Positions 1 through 8,434 of a DNA stretch of 49,026 nt are shown piece by piece (positions within the stretch are counted from its first letter, which is position 1; the number at the start of each line of letters is the position of its first letter). Origin of the DNA: a virus; the IMG/VR virus record IMGVR_UViG_3300034272_000987, positions 1 through 49,026 of that record; one strand, written 5' to 3'. Under the pieces are notes generated by a model. That model did not search any database. It saw only the letters and a program-made list of their open reading frames with translations, and was not told the DNA's origin. The translations under genes and the position numbers were made by a program.

Positions 1-896
1 AATTAATGGAGATTCGATCTGAGTTTGATACGTTACCGATCGATGACATTGCATTTAACTTTGCAGTAAGAGTCTATGATGATTACGTTAAGAAACTTGT
101 CCCACTTCAACTAGAAAAAGGAATCTCAATCTATGCTCGAGCAGCAGCATATCACAATCACTTGATCAAAAAGACTGGCAATCAAAAATACAACTTGATT
201 CAATCTGGATCAAAGGTTCGATTCTATTATGCTGCGCCGAACGAACATGAGTTTGATATTTTCGCCTATGCGCCTGGAGCATATCCTGAAGAAATTGCAC
301 TGCCTATCGATAAACAACAGCAATTCTTCCGATTGATTGTAGAACCAGTCAACAAGATCATTGCTGCTATGGGTTATCCACAATTGACAATAAGCCTCAC
401 AAGACAGGTCGAGATTGTTAAGTCAAGAAGTCGATCCAAAGAATTTACTGACGAGGAAACGTATCCATTATATGCTGTCCACTCTTCAACGTTGGAGTAT
501 GAACCTATTTCAGAAAAGATACAAGCTTTCGTTGGAGATCCAGACGCAAAAATTCCAGAAGAACTAACTATGCTTTATTTGTCAAGTGTTTCAAAGTTCG
601 GTCTAAACACAGTTATTGTGCCGAAACATGAGCTTACGAAATACCGTGATAGAGTTGCAAAGAAGCTTGGAATCACGGTTGATGATCCATTTGCAAAGAC
701 TCCAGCTGAAATGGCACAATTCCTAATGGAAAATGGTTGGACTGAAGTAATTGAAGGTTCATGGATGCCGACCGATAAGTTCGAAAAAGCCTTGAAGCAA
801 GGTAAAGATTACTATCAAATGAGCCTTTTTACAGCAGATGCGTATAAGAAAGCAAGTAAAGCAAAACCCAAACCTAAAGCTGAAGAAACTGCGTGA
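1..896 (+). CDS. 43: Family-B DNA polymerase (T4 gp43-like), C-terminal part, cut by window edge
   Basis: The reading frame is already open at base 1, so this is the 3' end of a longer gene. About the first 125 visible residues fit the thumb/C-terminal region of T4 gp43: an acidic helical stretch, then 'IYARAAAYHNHL', 'YNLIQSGSKVRFYY' and 'FRLIVEPVNKIIAAMGY', which parallel the T4 'HIRG.LTYRRA', 'GNKV' and 'FQKSFVKPL' blocks. Unlike T4 gp43, which ends shortly after this region, about 165 further residues follow. Near residue 271 lies QMSLF, a good match to the bacterial sliding-clamp binding motif QLxLF, and the end is Lys/Pro-rich. Its GTGA overlap with the primase start suggests translational coupling of replication genes. 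Palm and exonuclease domains would lie to the left. Confidence 0.85.
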   Translation, partial: LMEIRSEFDTLPIDDIAFNFAVRVYDDYVKKLVPLQLEKGISIYARAAAYHNHLIKKTGNQKYNLIQSGSKVRFYYAAPNEHEFDIFAYAPGAYPEEIALPIDKQQQFFRLIVEPVNKIIAAMGYPQLTISLTRQVEIVKSRSRSKEFTDEETYPLYAVHSSTLEYEPISEKIQAFVGDPDAKIPEELTMLYLSSVSKFGLNTVIVPKHELTKYRDRVAKKLGITVDDPFAKTPAEMAQFLMENGWTEVIEGSWMPTDKFEKALKQGKDYYQMSLFTADAYKKASKAKPKPKAEETA

Positions 897-2014
897 AAAT
901 TAGTGAAGTAGTTGCCTTTGTAAAACTTCTCCTTGAGAAGCGTTTTCCAGATACTCCAGATAAGCAAAAGATCGACAAAGGAGCCGATCACAAGCTTAAT
1001 TTTGCGTGTCCGATCTGTGGTGACTCTCAGAAAAAAGTTTCAAAGAAACGTGGTAATCTCTATTTAGATACAAAACACTACAAATGCTTCAACGACGGAT
1101 GCATGGCTTACATGAGCCTCACCGAGTTTGTCGCAAAAATGAGTCGGCGCTTCTCAATCCTGATGCCGTCTTTCGTATTGGATGAAGACTCAAAAGCAGT
1201 CGACATTAAGCGAACAGATAATCAGCTTGCCAGATTCTTAACGTCAGATACTTCAAAGCTTATTCGAATAACTGATATTGTCAATCGATTTTCTCTAAGA
1301 AGACTTGACCAACTTGAAGAAGATTCCGCTGCAGTTCAGTTTATAAAGCGCAGGAATCTAGATAGGATCCAAGATTATGGAGATTTTCTCTATACAGACA
1401 ATTCAAATTCCAGAATCTACATCTTTAACTTCGATAGAAGATCCGGAAAAGTCTTGGGTCTTGCGACACGTAGTCTAATTGAAAATGTTGATCGTAAGTA
1501 CATCATCAAGTCATACACTGAATTGAGTTTGCTGTTTGTTCAAAAGAATATAGCAAAGGATCTAATTGATGATGCTAATTTTTTGAATAACTACTTTAAT
1601 ATTCTAAATGCTGATTTTACTAAACCTATTCTGTTATCTGAAGGTCAATTTGACTCAATGCTAGTCAATAATTGTATCGCAACATCTGGGGTTACAAAAG
1701 CCAAATCAATACTTGCAAATTTAGGCTCAAAAAGTGGAGTTCGAATAATATTTGACCGTGACAAAGCAGGTAAGGGCCAGATGATGACCTTAATTAAGCA
1801 GGGTTACTCCGTTTTTCTCTGGAATAAAGCACTACAAGAAATAAAACACAAGTACCCAGATCATCAAGATTTAATCGATCTGCAACAAGTTAAAGACATC
1901 AATGATCTATTTTCATTCCTAGTTAAAAGAGACGATTCTGTCACAGTCGATTCTTTTTCTAAATTCGTTAACCAACACTTCAGCGATTCTGTATTCGATT
2001 TGGCTTTTCTATAA
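893..2014 (+). CDS. 61: DNA primase (T4 gp61-like)
   Basis: Makes RNA primers for lagging-strand synthesis with the replicative helicase. The N-terminus has a CHC2-type zinc finger with cysteines at about residues 39, 42, 65 and 70 (CPIC...CFNDGC). The C-terminal half has TOPRIM features: the acidic motif 'LLSEGQFDS' near residue 247 and 'IIFDRDKAGKG' near 287. The length of 373 aa is close to T4 gp61 (342 aa). The start is GTG, overlapping the polymerase stop by four bases, which fixes the start. The last codons overlap a perfect late-promoter motif for the next gene. Confidence 0.85.
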   Translation: MKISEVVAFVKLLLEKRFPDTPDKQKIDKGADHKLNFACPICGDSQKKVSKKRGNLYLDTKHYKCFNDGCMAYMSLTEFVAKMSRRFSILMPSFVLDEDSKAVDIKRTDNQLARFLTSDTSKLIRITDIVNRFSLRRLDQLEEDSAAVQFIKRRNLDRIQDYGDFLYTDNSNSRIYIFNFDRRSGKVLGLATRSLIENVDRKYIIKSYTELSLLFVQKNIAKDLIDDANFLNNYFNILNADFTKPILLSEGQFDSMLVNNCIATSGVTKAKSILANLGSKSGVRIIFDRDKAGKGQMMTLIKQGYSVFLWNKALQEIKHKYPDHQDLIDLQQVKDINDLFSFLVKRDDSVTVDSFSKFVNQHFSDSVFDLAFL

Positions 2015-2017
2015 ATA
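2010..2017 (+). promoter_or_regulatory. T4-type late promoter TATAAATA
   Basis: Perfect TATAAATA overlapping the primase stop, 5 nt before the gp4-like ATG. In T4 this box sits about 6-13 nt before the transcription start, so the gp4 message would be almost leaderless. Confidence 0.6.
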
Positions 2018-2022
2018 GAAAT

Positions 2023-2529
2023 ATGAAGCCTAAACAGCAAAACAACATCAAAACGTTTCTAAAGCCTAGGCAAGGAAACATCCAACAGGGATATTTTAGA
2101 CCAGCCAATCTAGATAAGTACGTCGGTGATCCCAATCAAATCATATTTAGATCGAGTTGGGAATTTAAGTTTTTGAAGTGGTGCGATTCCAGTCCAACCG
2201 TTGTCAGATATTCGTCAGAGCCAATTGCTATCCCATATTACAGCCCTCTTGATAAGAGAGGTCACTTATACTACGTCGATTTTTATGTAGAAACTAAAGA
2301 TAACGACGGAAATATCAGGAAGTGGATTATTGAAGTTAAGCCTAACAAATATACTAAGCCTCCAGTTGCTCCAAAGAGAATGACAGATAAACAGACGGCA
2401 AACTATATGTATGCGGCCAAACAATTCATTCTCAATAGAGCTAAGTTCGAAGCGGCTCGTGAGTTTGCAAAGGGCCGAGGTATACAATTTGGCATAATAA
2501 CCGAAAACTTTTTGTTCAAATCAATATAA
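2023..2529 (+). CDS. 4: Head completion nuclease (T4 gp4-like)
   Basis: Extended similarity to T4 gp4, the head-completion protein: 'GYFRPANLDKYVGDPNQII' followed by 'RSSWEFKFLKWCD', then 'YYVDFYV', 'WIIEVKPNKYTKPP' and a final 'GIQFGIITENFL'. The D...E-V-K arrangement is that of a PD-(D/E)xK nuclease fold. The length of 168 aa is close to T4 gp4 (150 aa). In T4 it acts on filled heads before tail joining. It is followed by another probable virion gene and the portal gene, and preceded by a late promoter, consistent with a late morphogenesis role. Confidence 0.85.
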   Translation: MKPKQQNNIKTFLKPRQGNIQQGYFRPANLDKYVGDPNQIIFRSSWEFKFLKWCDSSPTVVRYSSEPIAIPYYSPLDKRGHLYYVDFYVETKDNDGNIRKWIIEVKPNKYTKPPVAPKRMTDKQTANYMYAAKQFILNRAKFEAAREFAKGRGIQFGIITENFLFKSI

Positions 2530-2538
2530 AAGATAGCA

Positions 2539-3189
2539 ATGGCATTAATCGATTTCAAATCATACATAGAGGAAGGAATTGCACAGGACCCACCGGTCTA
2601 TGCAAACTATTACTTTCAACAGGAAAGAAAACCTTATACAATGGCAAATCTTATTCCTGGCCACTTCTATGCATTTAATGTAGTGAATCGAGTACCGAAT
2701 GACATGGTCCCAAATCTGTCTGAAACTAGAACTCCTGCTCAAATCAAGAAATACAATCTCAAAAGACCGTATTTTGATAATTCGCCAGTCTGTCTTAGTC
2801 TAGGAAATGATGGAAGCGGTGGAGAAATTGTTCTCAATTTCAAAGTGATTCCGCCAAAGTTTAGAACAATCATTCTTAGAAGATATTTGGGAGCAATACA
2901 GGATCGAGTTGCCCAGTTCTACACTAATGACGAACTGATCCCGTTCAATCAAAGGCTGAAAGGAGAGTTGATCGGCCCGTTTCTGTCGGTCAATGCTGCA
3001 TTTTTATCCAAGCTCACCGGAATTAACTTGAGCTTTGGGTTGAATAAATATCAAAGAGAACAGATGGCTAATCTGGGACTTATTGACTGGGAGGATGTTT
3101 CTAAAATCGAGAGAATCGACTATAGAACAGATCCAACCGTTTCGGTTAAGACTCCGCTGGCCCTCTTATTAAACGAATTTGGAAAATAA
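2539..3189 (+). CDS. Phage protein of unknown function, probable structural
   Basis: A 216-aa soluble protein between gp4 and portal genes, so probably a morphogenesis or virion component. It begins 'MALIDFKSYIEEG', loosely like the capsid-targeting tags elsewhere in the window. The middle contains 'LIPGHFYAFNV', 'PYFDNSPVCLSLG' and 'VIPPKFRTIILRRYLGA', a pattern I associate with uncharacterised T4-like morphogenesis proteins (PG.xY.F ... PY.D..PL). No catalytic motif or membrane segment is visible. I cannot assign it to a T4 gene. Confidence 0.65.
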   Translation: MALIDFKSYIEEGIAQDPPVYANYYFQQERKPYTMANLIPGHFYAFNVVNRVPNDMVPNLSETRTPAQIKKYNLKRPYFDNSPVCLSLGNDGSGGEIVLNFKVIPPKFRTIILRRYLGAIQDRVAQFYTNDELIPFNQRLKGELIGPFLSVNAAFLSKLTGINLSFGLNKYQREQMANLGLIDWEDVSKIERIDYRTDPTVSVKTPLALLLNEFGK

Positions 3190-3198
3190 CGCCCATAC

Positions 3199-4890
3199 AT
3201 GGCAGGCTTTTTAGATAGTAATCCACTCAACGCAATCAAGTCAAGACTAACTGACTTGAGTCGTTTTGGAATGAAGTACGACGACCTCTTGGTCAAAAAT
3301 TCACAAGCAATTGGTTTTATTGAAGGCCAATTAAGCGGCATGCAAGGTGGACTCCTTGGTGACGATCTTGTGAAAGCAACTCTAGCTCTTTCTGACACGA
3401 CCTCTTCGTTGAGATCAAAATCAATTGCGTTCTTTCAATTAGACTATGTGTCTAAGAGAGAGCGTCTACGCGACATTGCATCAAATGGTGAAATCGAATT
3501 CATCCTTGAGACAATAGTTGACGACTGTATCGTCTATGATGACGATAACAGATTCTGTTATCCCAACGACTTGGTTGGAGAAATTCGCTACAAAGGGCGT
3601 TCGAAAGAGGCGCGTTTGCAGTATCAAGAAAAAATCGTTGAGAGATACCAAGAAAACTTTCAAAAGATCTATAGTGCTTGGGGATTTGGGACAGGTATTG
3701 CTGCGTGGCAATATTTTTATCAATGGTTAATTGAGGGACACCTTGCCTTTGAAATAATCTATGACAATCCAGGAAATCCAAAAAATATCATTGGATTTAA
3801 AGAACTTGATCCAGCAACGCTATTTCCTCAAGTTAAGAAAGATGCTTCTGGCAAAATATTCCTTGAATGGGCTCAGAAAGATCCAAAAGGCCAGCGTCTT
3901 AGAACTTTGACAGATTCACAAATCATTTATATCTCTTATTCTAATCAATTTAGAACCAAGCGAGTTTCCTTTGTTGAAAGAATGGTTCGTTCATTTAACT
4001 TGTTAAGAATCATTGAGCACTCTAAGATTATTTGGCATACGATGAATGCGCCAATTCGTTTGACTACAACTGTTCCAGTTGGAACCAAGTCAATGCAAAA
4101 GGCTAAAGAGGACGTTCGTGAATTTACAAATATCTTGAAAGAAGATATTTCATTTGACGGAGAATCTGGAGAATTGAAAGTTGACGGAAAGCCAAATATC
4201 TTATTCTATAAGAACTACGTTTTACCAGTTAATGATCGAAACGAACAGATCAAAATTGAACCGCTTGAGTATGCAGGACCTAACCTTTCTGGTTCTGAAT
4301 TGCTTAAGTACTTCCATGATAAATTAAAACTTGATTCAAAGATTCCAGAATCTCGTTTTGGAGATGGTATGGGAACTTATACAATGAATGCTGAAGGAAT
4401 TTCTCGAGAGGAAATTCGTTACAATAAATTCATTTCCCGTTTACGATCAGCGTTCAAAGAACTTATCACCAAGCCACTTTATATCCAAATGTGCCTTGAT
4501 TTCAAGGAACTTAAGGACGATCATAAATTTTCAAATGCAGTAGGTCTTCAGTTTTATGATGATAACGTATTTGAAGAAATTAAACAACAGGAACTTCTCA
4601 ATAAGCGTCTTGCTACTCTTAATGCTCTTAAAGCAGTGGTTGACGATTCAGGACAACCTTACTTCTCAACTGAATTCTTGATTAAAGAATACTTGAAGAT
4701 GAGTGACGACGATATTGCGAAGAACCGAGATTACTTAGCGGCCTACGGAAAAGCTTTGGAGGTAGCAGCAGACGCTGGAGCAGGAGCTCCACCGGCGGCG
4801 GGCGCCGCCGCCCCTGCAGCACCAGCTGAAACTGGTGGAGAAGGAGGAAAAGAAACAGCTTCGGAATTAGGCGGGCCAGGACAATTATAA
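3199..4890 (+). CDS. 20: Portal vertex protein (T4 gp20-like)
   Basis: Forms the dodecameric ring at the unique head vertex through which DNA is packaged; head assembly starts there. Recognisable blocks: 'RERLRDIASNGEIEFILETIVDDCIV' early on (written here in part; it parallels the T4 'VEFAVDEVVNEAVV' helix), 'FELIIYDNPG'-like wing region, 'YKNYVLPVNDRNEQIKIEPL' and 'LKYFHDKLKLDSKIPESRF'. The length of 563 aa compares with 524 aa in T4. The C-terminus is an Ala/Pro/Gly-rich low-complexity tail (about residues 528-563). It ends the plus-strand cluster and is followed by a terminator. Confidence 0.88.
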   Translation: MAGFLDSNPLNAIKSRLTDLSRFGMKYDDLLVKNSQAIGFIEGQLSGMQGGLLGDDLVKATLALSDTTSSLRSKSIAFFQLDYVSKRERLRDIASNGEIEFILETIVDDCIVYDDDNRFCYPNDLVGEIRYKGRSKEARLQYQEKIVERYQENFQKIYSAWGFGTGIAAWQYFYQWLIEGHLAFEIIYDNPGNPKNIIGFKELDPATLFPQVKKDASGKIFLEWAQKDPKGQRLRTLTDSQIIYISYSNQFRTKRVSFVERMVRSFNLLRIIEHSKIIWHTMNAPIRLTTTVPVGTKSMQKAKEDVREFTNILKEDISFDGESGELKVDGKPNILFYKNYVLPVNDRNEQIKIEPLEYAGPNLSGSELLKYFHDKLKLDSKIPESRFGDGMGTYTMNAEGISREEIRYNKFISRLRSAFKELITKPLYIQMCLDFKELKDDHKFSNAVGLQFYDDNVFEEIKQQELLNKRLATLNALKAVVDDSGQPYFSTEFLIKEYLKMSDDDIAKNRDYLAAYGKALEVAADAGAGAPPAAGAAAPAAPAETGGEGGKETASELGGPGQL

Positions 4891-4912
4891 ATTGCCCAAC
4901 CATTAATGCTGG

Positions 4913-4938
4913 AAAAGGGAACCATTTGGCTCCCTTTT
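4913..4938. terminator. Bidirectional intrinsic terminator
   Basis: Stem 4913-4923 pairs with 4928-4938 (AAAAGGGAACC / GGCTCCCTTTT, one mismatch), with an A-run on one side and a T-run on the other. It lies between the convergent portal gene and the minus-strand gene at 4961. Confidence 0.75.
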
Positions 4939-4960
4939 TCTATTTAAGTAGGTTTGTGAT

Positions 4961-5404
4961 TTATCTAAACGGGTCCAGATCTGGATTTGGAATGAGTCTC
5001 CAAGCTTTTTCAAGATTAGCTCCTCCATTTCTAGCGAGTTGAACCTCAATTGCAACTTGTTTCAAATAAGTTAGAGCCTCAACGTATTCTCCGTCAGCCA
5101 ACATTGTTTCAATTTCCTCAGCATCAGATTTTCTAAGTTTGACTCTGTACACAACTGCATATCTCTGTGCGTTTGCACTAGCCCTAAGCTTAATCATTGC
5201 GACTTGTTGGCTCCAGCCCTTACGAATCTTCTTAGCCAATTCCACAAAGTCGTCAAATCCAGCATCGCTAAGTTGCTCATATTCTTCAGCTTCTGACATG
5301 TCTGGTTCGTCTAGGAAAGACTCGATACCGTGGCAATCGGCTAGACCGACCCACCAACCAGTAGCATTTGCATGTTCTTCAAATAAAGGCACGTATTTCT
5401 TCAT
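4961..5404 (-). CDS. Hypothetical protein with head-targeting-like N-terminus
   Basis: 147 aa, acidic and mostly helical by composition. The first residues MKKYVPLFEEH resemble the LKLFEEF variant of the tag found on other proteins here. No recognised domain. It is last in the minus-strand gp25 transcript direction, 15 bp downstream of the gp25 gene, and ends against the terminator at 4913. Possibly a minor virion protein; function unknown. Confidence 0.65.
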   Translation of the reverse strand: MKKYVPLFEEHANATGWWVGLADCHGIESFLDEPDMSEAEEYEQLSDAGFDDFVELAKKIRKGWSQQVAMIKLRASANAQRYAVVYRVKLRKSDAEEIETMLADGEYVEALTYLKQVAIEVQLARNGGANLEKAWRLIPNPDLDPFR

Positions 5405-5419
5405 TGTTTATTAATTATA

Positions 5420-5797
5420 TTATACATCAAAAAGTGCAGCAAAGGCCGACTTCTCCCCGTTGATTTTAACGTCTAGCACTAATCCAACTCGATATTCATC
5501 GCCGGTATCCATGTATGAAGTTTGTGCTTGGACTGCGTATTTTTTAGCCATCATGACATAAGTTGCAATTTGAGAATTCGCATCGCTATCTATAGTTGCC
5601 AGCGCAAAGTCATCAAATTCAAATAAGTACCTTTCCATACCGAAACCGAAATCAGGTTCGCCAAGAACTTCTCCCTTTTTTGTAAGAAGAGTCATTCTAA
5701 CTTGTTGAATCGTGTTCTCAATGTCATCTGTGACTTGATAGATTCCGTCTTTAAAGTTTGGGTCTCCAGGACCTCTAAAATAGATGTCTAATGCCAT
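5420..5797 (-). CDS. 25: Baseplate wedge protein (gp25/GPW family)
   Basis: Matches the gp25/gpW lysozyme-like baseplate wedge family: 'DDIENTIQQVRMTLLTKKGEVLGEPDFG' pattern (I.QSI..IL.T.KGER...P.FG), followed by the family's C-terminal beta region. 125 aa against 132 aa in T4 gp25. In T4 it joins wedge and sheath initiation sites in the baseplate. It starts 4 bp before the stop of the neck-like gene upstream, so both are likely co-transcribed. Confidence 0.88.
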   Translation of the reverse strand: MALDIYFRGPGDPNFKDGIYQVTDDIENTIQQVRMTLLTKKGEVLGEPDFGFGMERYLFEFDDFALATIDSDANSQIATYVMMAKKYAVQAQTSYMDTGDEYRVGLVLDVKINGEKSAFAALFDV

Positions 5798-5801
5798 ATC
5801 G

Positions 5802-6539
5802 TTATTGTCTTATCATGAACATCCAGTCTGACGTGTTCTCGCCTTTCATCATTTCCATGACAGCGGTCATTTCAGCTTCAGCTCTTGTAACCAAGTTATT
5901 GTAGTTAACCTTTACTCCACCTGGTAAATTATAATCAAAGCTAGTCAAGAGCTCTCCCAAACGAAGTTTGGCTTTTGCTCTAACGTATCTTTGAAAAAGC
6001 TCGTCATTGTATAGATCCTCAAGTTCAATCTTCTTTGCAACTTCTAATACTGCACCATTTGCAATAGGATTACGTCCCATAACAATTAGATCGTGCGTAT
6101 TTCTATTATAGTTATATGCAAACGTGTCTAAAACGAATCCTTTAGTTAAATCGAGGAACGAGAAGAGGATTGTACGGTACATAATAGATTCTCCAATGAA
6201 AGGCGTAAGAAAGATCTCTGATCCCACGAATTTATTTTCTGAGAAGTCTCTATCAATTGATCCGAAGATTGATGCTCCTCTAGGCTCTCTCATTTGATGA
6301 ACGAATTGTACGCAATCCGGTAGTCTGATTGCTCTTTCCTTTTTGAATCTACTGTTTAGGAAAACGTCTTGTGGAATTGCAAGATACCTTGGCTCGACTG
6401 CGTGTCTCCAGTTATCATAAAAATATCCTTCAGCGATTCTGATAATTCTTTCAATCTCCTTGTCAGGAATCACATACGGCAATGCTCGAGAAAACGTAAG
6501 TTCTTCCTTGATGTCTGCTATTAATTCAACTTTAGTCAT
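5802..6539 (-). CDS. Putative neck protein (T4 gp13-like)
   Basis: 245 aa. The C-terminal third, 'LYNDELFQRYVRAKAKLRLG' followed by 'LPGGVKVNYNNLVTRAEAEM', has the pattern of T4 gp13 ('YNNRWVKDYATSLVKELNG ... LPGGVTIDG...EAR'). Such proteins form the neck that seals filled heads and receives the tail. It is adjacent to gp25, which supports a virion role. The N-terminal part is divergent, so I regard the exact gp13 equivalence as likely, not certain. The start has an A-rich leader (AATCAAAACTACAA) and no Shine-Dalgarno site. Confidence 0.6.
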   Translation of the reverse strand: MTKVELIADIKEELTFSRALPYVIPDKEIERIIRIAEGYFYDNWRHAVEPRYLAIPQDVFLNSRFKKERAIRLPDCVQFVHQMREPRGASIFGSIDRDFSENKFVGSEIFLTPFIGESIMYRTILFSFLDLTKGFVLDTFAYNYNRNTHDLIVMGRNPIANGAVLEVAKKIELEDLYNDELFQRYVRAKAKLRLGELLTSFDYNLPGGVKVNYNNLVTRAEAEMTAVMEMMKGENTSDWMFMIRQ

Positions 6540-6557
6540 TTGTAGTTTTGATTTTTA

Positions 6558-7070
6558 TTAAGCAGTTATTGGAGTCTTTGCAAGCTCGCCTTTTCTTCTT
6601 GCGATATCTGAATCTTGTTGAGCAAGCTTTGCCTCTTCTGCTTCAATTGCAGCTTTTGCATTAAGTGCATCAGCCTGGTCCGGTTTAATTGCAGATTTTT
6701 TTGCAGCAAGATCAACTCTCGCTTTTGCAACGTTTGCCTCTTCCTGCTCAAGAGCAGCTCTTTTTGCTGCGACTTCAGCCGCAGTTGCTTCGTACATAGT
6801 ATCTTCCTCAGATTGCTCCCCGTCAAGCGACATCATTAGAGCTTCTTGCCAAAGATCCATAGAAAGTTCGTAACCTCCTTCTAGCGCAGCTTCTTTTGCT
6901 TTGTGGTAAGAATGTGGAAGAGCTCCACCAAAGAAATCTAATACAGAAAATGCATCACGAAAAGTATCGTATTTGTCCAGGCCTAGATCGACCAGTTTCT
7001 CTTTTTCTTCACGATTTGTGTTGTTAAGTTCCTCGTTGACAAACTCATTGAATTTCAAAAGTTTTCCCAT
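6558..7070 (-). CDS. Tagged virion protein, coiled-coil, probable internal head protein
   Basis: 170 aa. Starts MGKLLKFNEFVNEELN, a clear copy of the tag similar to the T4 capsid-targeting peptide; cleavage after a V-N-E-like site would be expected from the gp21 protease rule (L/I-x-E). The C-terminal 80 residues are Ala/Glu/Lys-rich and strongly coiled-coil. Preceded by a late promoter (7093-7102). No enzymatic motif. I infer packaging into the head; partner unknown. Confidence 0.65.
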   Translation of the reverse strand: MGKLLKFNEFVNEELNNTNREEKEKLVDLGLDKYDTFRDAFSVLDFFGGALPHSYHKAKEAALEGGYELSMDLWQEALMMSLDGEQSEEDTMYEATAAEVAAKRAALEQEEANVAKARVDLAAKKSAIKPDQADALNAKAAIEAEEAKLAQQDSDIARRKGELAKTPITA

Positions 7071-7092
7071 GTTAAAGATTCGGTTCTTTCTT

Positions 7093-7102
7093 GTTATTTA
7101 TC
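7093..7102 (-). promoter_or_regulatory. Late promoter GATAAATAAC
   Basis: GATAAATAAC on the minus strand, 22 nt before the ATG of the tagged gene at 7070. Same sequence as at several other tagged genes. Confidence 0.55.
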
Positions 7103-7119
7103 AACCGAAACTATGGATC

Positions 7120-8364
7120 TTACTTTTTATTCTTTGTGAAATCGTTAAATTTGAGGACTTTGCTCTCGTTCATAAAACCGTCTCGGTATGTAGGGTGTTG
7201 AATGAGTCGCTGAGTTGGCACAATATTCGGATCAATATTGGGATTTCTCTTCTTTTTTAGATCAAATGACTCGGCTGGAACAGTGTATGCCTCTTTAAGA
7301 ATCTTCCAAATTTGTTTTGGATTAATATGACTAGGGATTCCCTGCTTAAAAGACTCATAGTCATCAGCTTTTAGAAACTTCCTAAGATCTTTACCATATA
7401 GATCCCTTTTTCCATCTGAGAACTTTGCTCGTCCAGTACTGACCTTTTTTATGTTTTTAATCTTGCCTTTATACTTATCGACCTTATCGAATCTATCCAT
7501 ATCGTCAGGTGCTGCATAGAGACAAATCGAATGGTTCGGTGCATCCTGATCTTTGCCTAAAGCATAGATAAACTGGTATGCACTTCTAACTGGAGAAATA
7601 TTAGTCTTTTCGATGTAGACGTTATCGGCCTTACCGATATATTTCTTTAGAATTTTGATGGCAGTATCTGCGTCAACTCCATCTTCAGATTTACTTGAAA
7701 CAAATATTCTGAGTTCGTCATTGTCCACTAGTGCCTGCTTAATGACATCGTAATGTCCCTTGTGAGGCGGTTTGAATTTTCCGGTAAAGATTGCGATCTT
7801 ATTCATAGTTATAACAGGCAATTGCTCCGGCTTGATGTGCTGCACTTTCATTTTGATAGGCAGCTCTTTCTCAAGCAGTTTAGCGTGCTTTAGGTTATTT
7901 ATGTCATCGTCAAAGAAAGAAAACCTCGAGTAGCCCATCTCCACTAATTTTTTAAAGGCTTGTGCCTTTTTTTCTGCATTCGATCCAACATATTCAGAAT
8001 TAGGATCATTAACTGCAAAAATTAGCTCAGGGTTAATATCAATTCCATGTGAAAGCATGAACTCTCGAACCATTTCAGCCGATCCTCTAGCCGTTATAAT
8101 TCCAACAGCACCTTCATTCTCATAGACTTCTTTCATAATGTCAATTGTCCATTCGACTAAAATGCCAGCTTTAAGTATATCTGGATCGTCAAATTGAGAA
8201 AAGTCAATCGCGTGATGAGACTTTCGCTCATATTCATTGAACTCTTTAGGTGTCAAATAGAACTTCTCACCAGTCCATGAATCAAAGACCTCTATTCGAG
8301 CATTAGTTACGACTAATGTATCGTCTAGATCAAATATTGATATGTTTGGTCCTTTAAACGCCAT
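7120..8364 (-). CDS. HAD phosphatase-nucleotidyltransferase fusion
   Basis: 414 aa with two domains. Residues 1-180 are a HAD phosphatase: nucleophile motif DLDDT at 12-16, 'GIITARG' (motif II) near 88 and 'FFDDD' (motif IV) near 150. Residues 188-360 are a cytidylyltransferase/NMNAT-like domain: 'IFTGKFKPPHKGH', with HKGH at 201-204 as the HxGH motif, and a distal 'LRKFLKADDYESFKQGIP' like the ...lR..L..gd...F...P motif of NMN adenylyltransferases. Possible roles: NAD salvage or end-healing of nucleic acid; neither is shown. The last 15 residues contain KVLKFNDF, a copy of the tag at the C-terminus. A TAGTATAATA promoter lies 9 nt upstream. Confidence 0.75.
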   Translation of the reverse strand: MAFKGPNISIFDLDDTLVVTNARIEVFDSWTGEKFYLTPKEFNEYERKSHHAIDFSQFDDPDILKAGILVEWTIDIMKEVYENEGAVGIITARGSAEMVREFMLSHGIDINPELIFAVNDPNSEYVGSNAEKKAQAFKKLVEMGYSRFSFFDDDINNLKHAKLLEKELPIKMKVQHIKPEQLPVITMNKIAIFTGKFKPPHKGHYDVIKQALVDNDELRIFVSSKSEDGVDADTAIKILKKYIGKADNVYIEKTNISPVRSAYQFIYALGKDQDAPNHSICLYAAPDDMDRFDKVDKYKGKIKNIKKVSTGRAKFSDGKRDLYGKDLRKFLKADDYESFKQGIPSHINPKQIWKILKEAYTVPAESFDLKKKRNPNIDPNIVPTQRLIQHPTYRDGFMNESKVLKFNDFTKNKK

Positions 8365-8372
8365 CTGTACAT

Positions 8373-8381
8373 ATTATACTA
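8373..8381 (-). promoter_or_regulatory. TAGTATAAT promoter-like motif
   Basis: TAGTATAATA on the minus strand directly after the terminator T-run and 8-9 nt before the ATG at 8364. It contains a perfect TATAAT; no clear -35 box. Transcription would start within a few bases of the start codon. Confidence 0.5.
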
Positions 8382-8393
8382 TAAAAACAAAAA

Positions 8394-8412
8394 ATGGGAC
8401 ACTAGGTCCCAT
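8394..8412 (-). terminator. Intrinsic terminator
   Basis: Stem 8394-8400 (ATGGGAC on plus) pairs with 8406-8412, loop of 5, followed on the minus strand by TTTTTTGTTTTT. It ends the transcript from 9088 and is fused to the promoter of the next gene. Confidence 0.8.
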
Positions 8413-8434
8413 TCTCAAATACAATTACGCTGAA

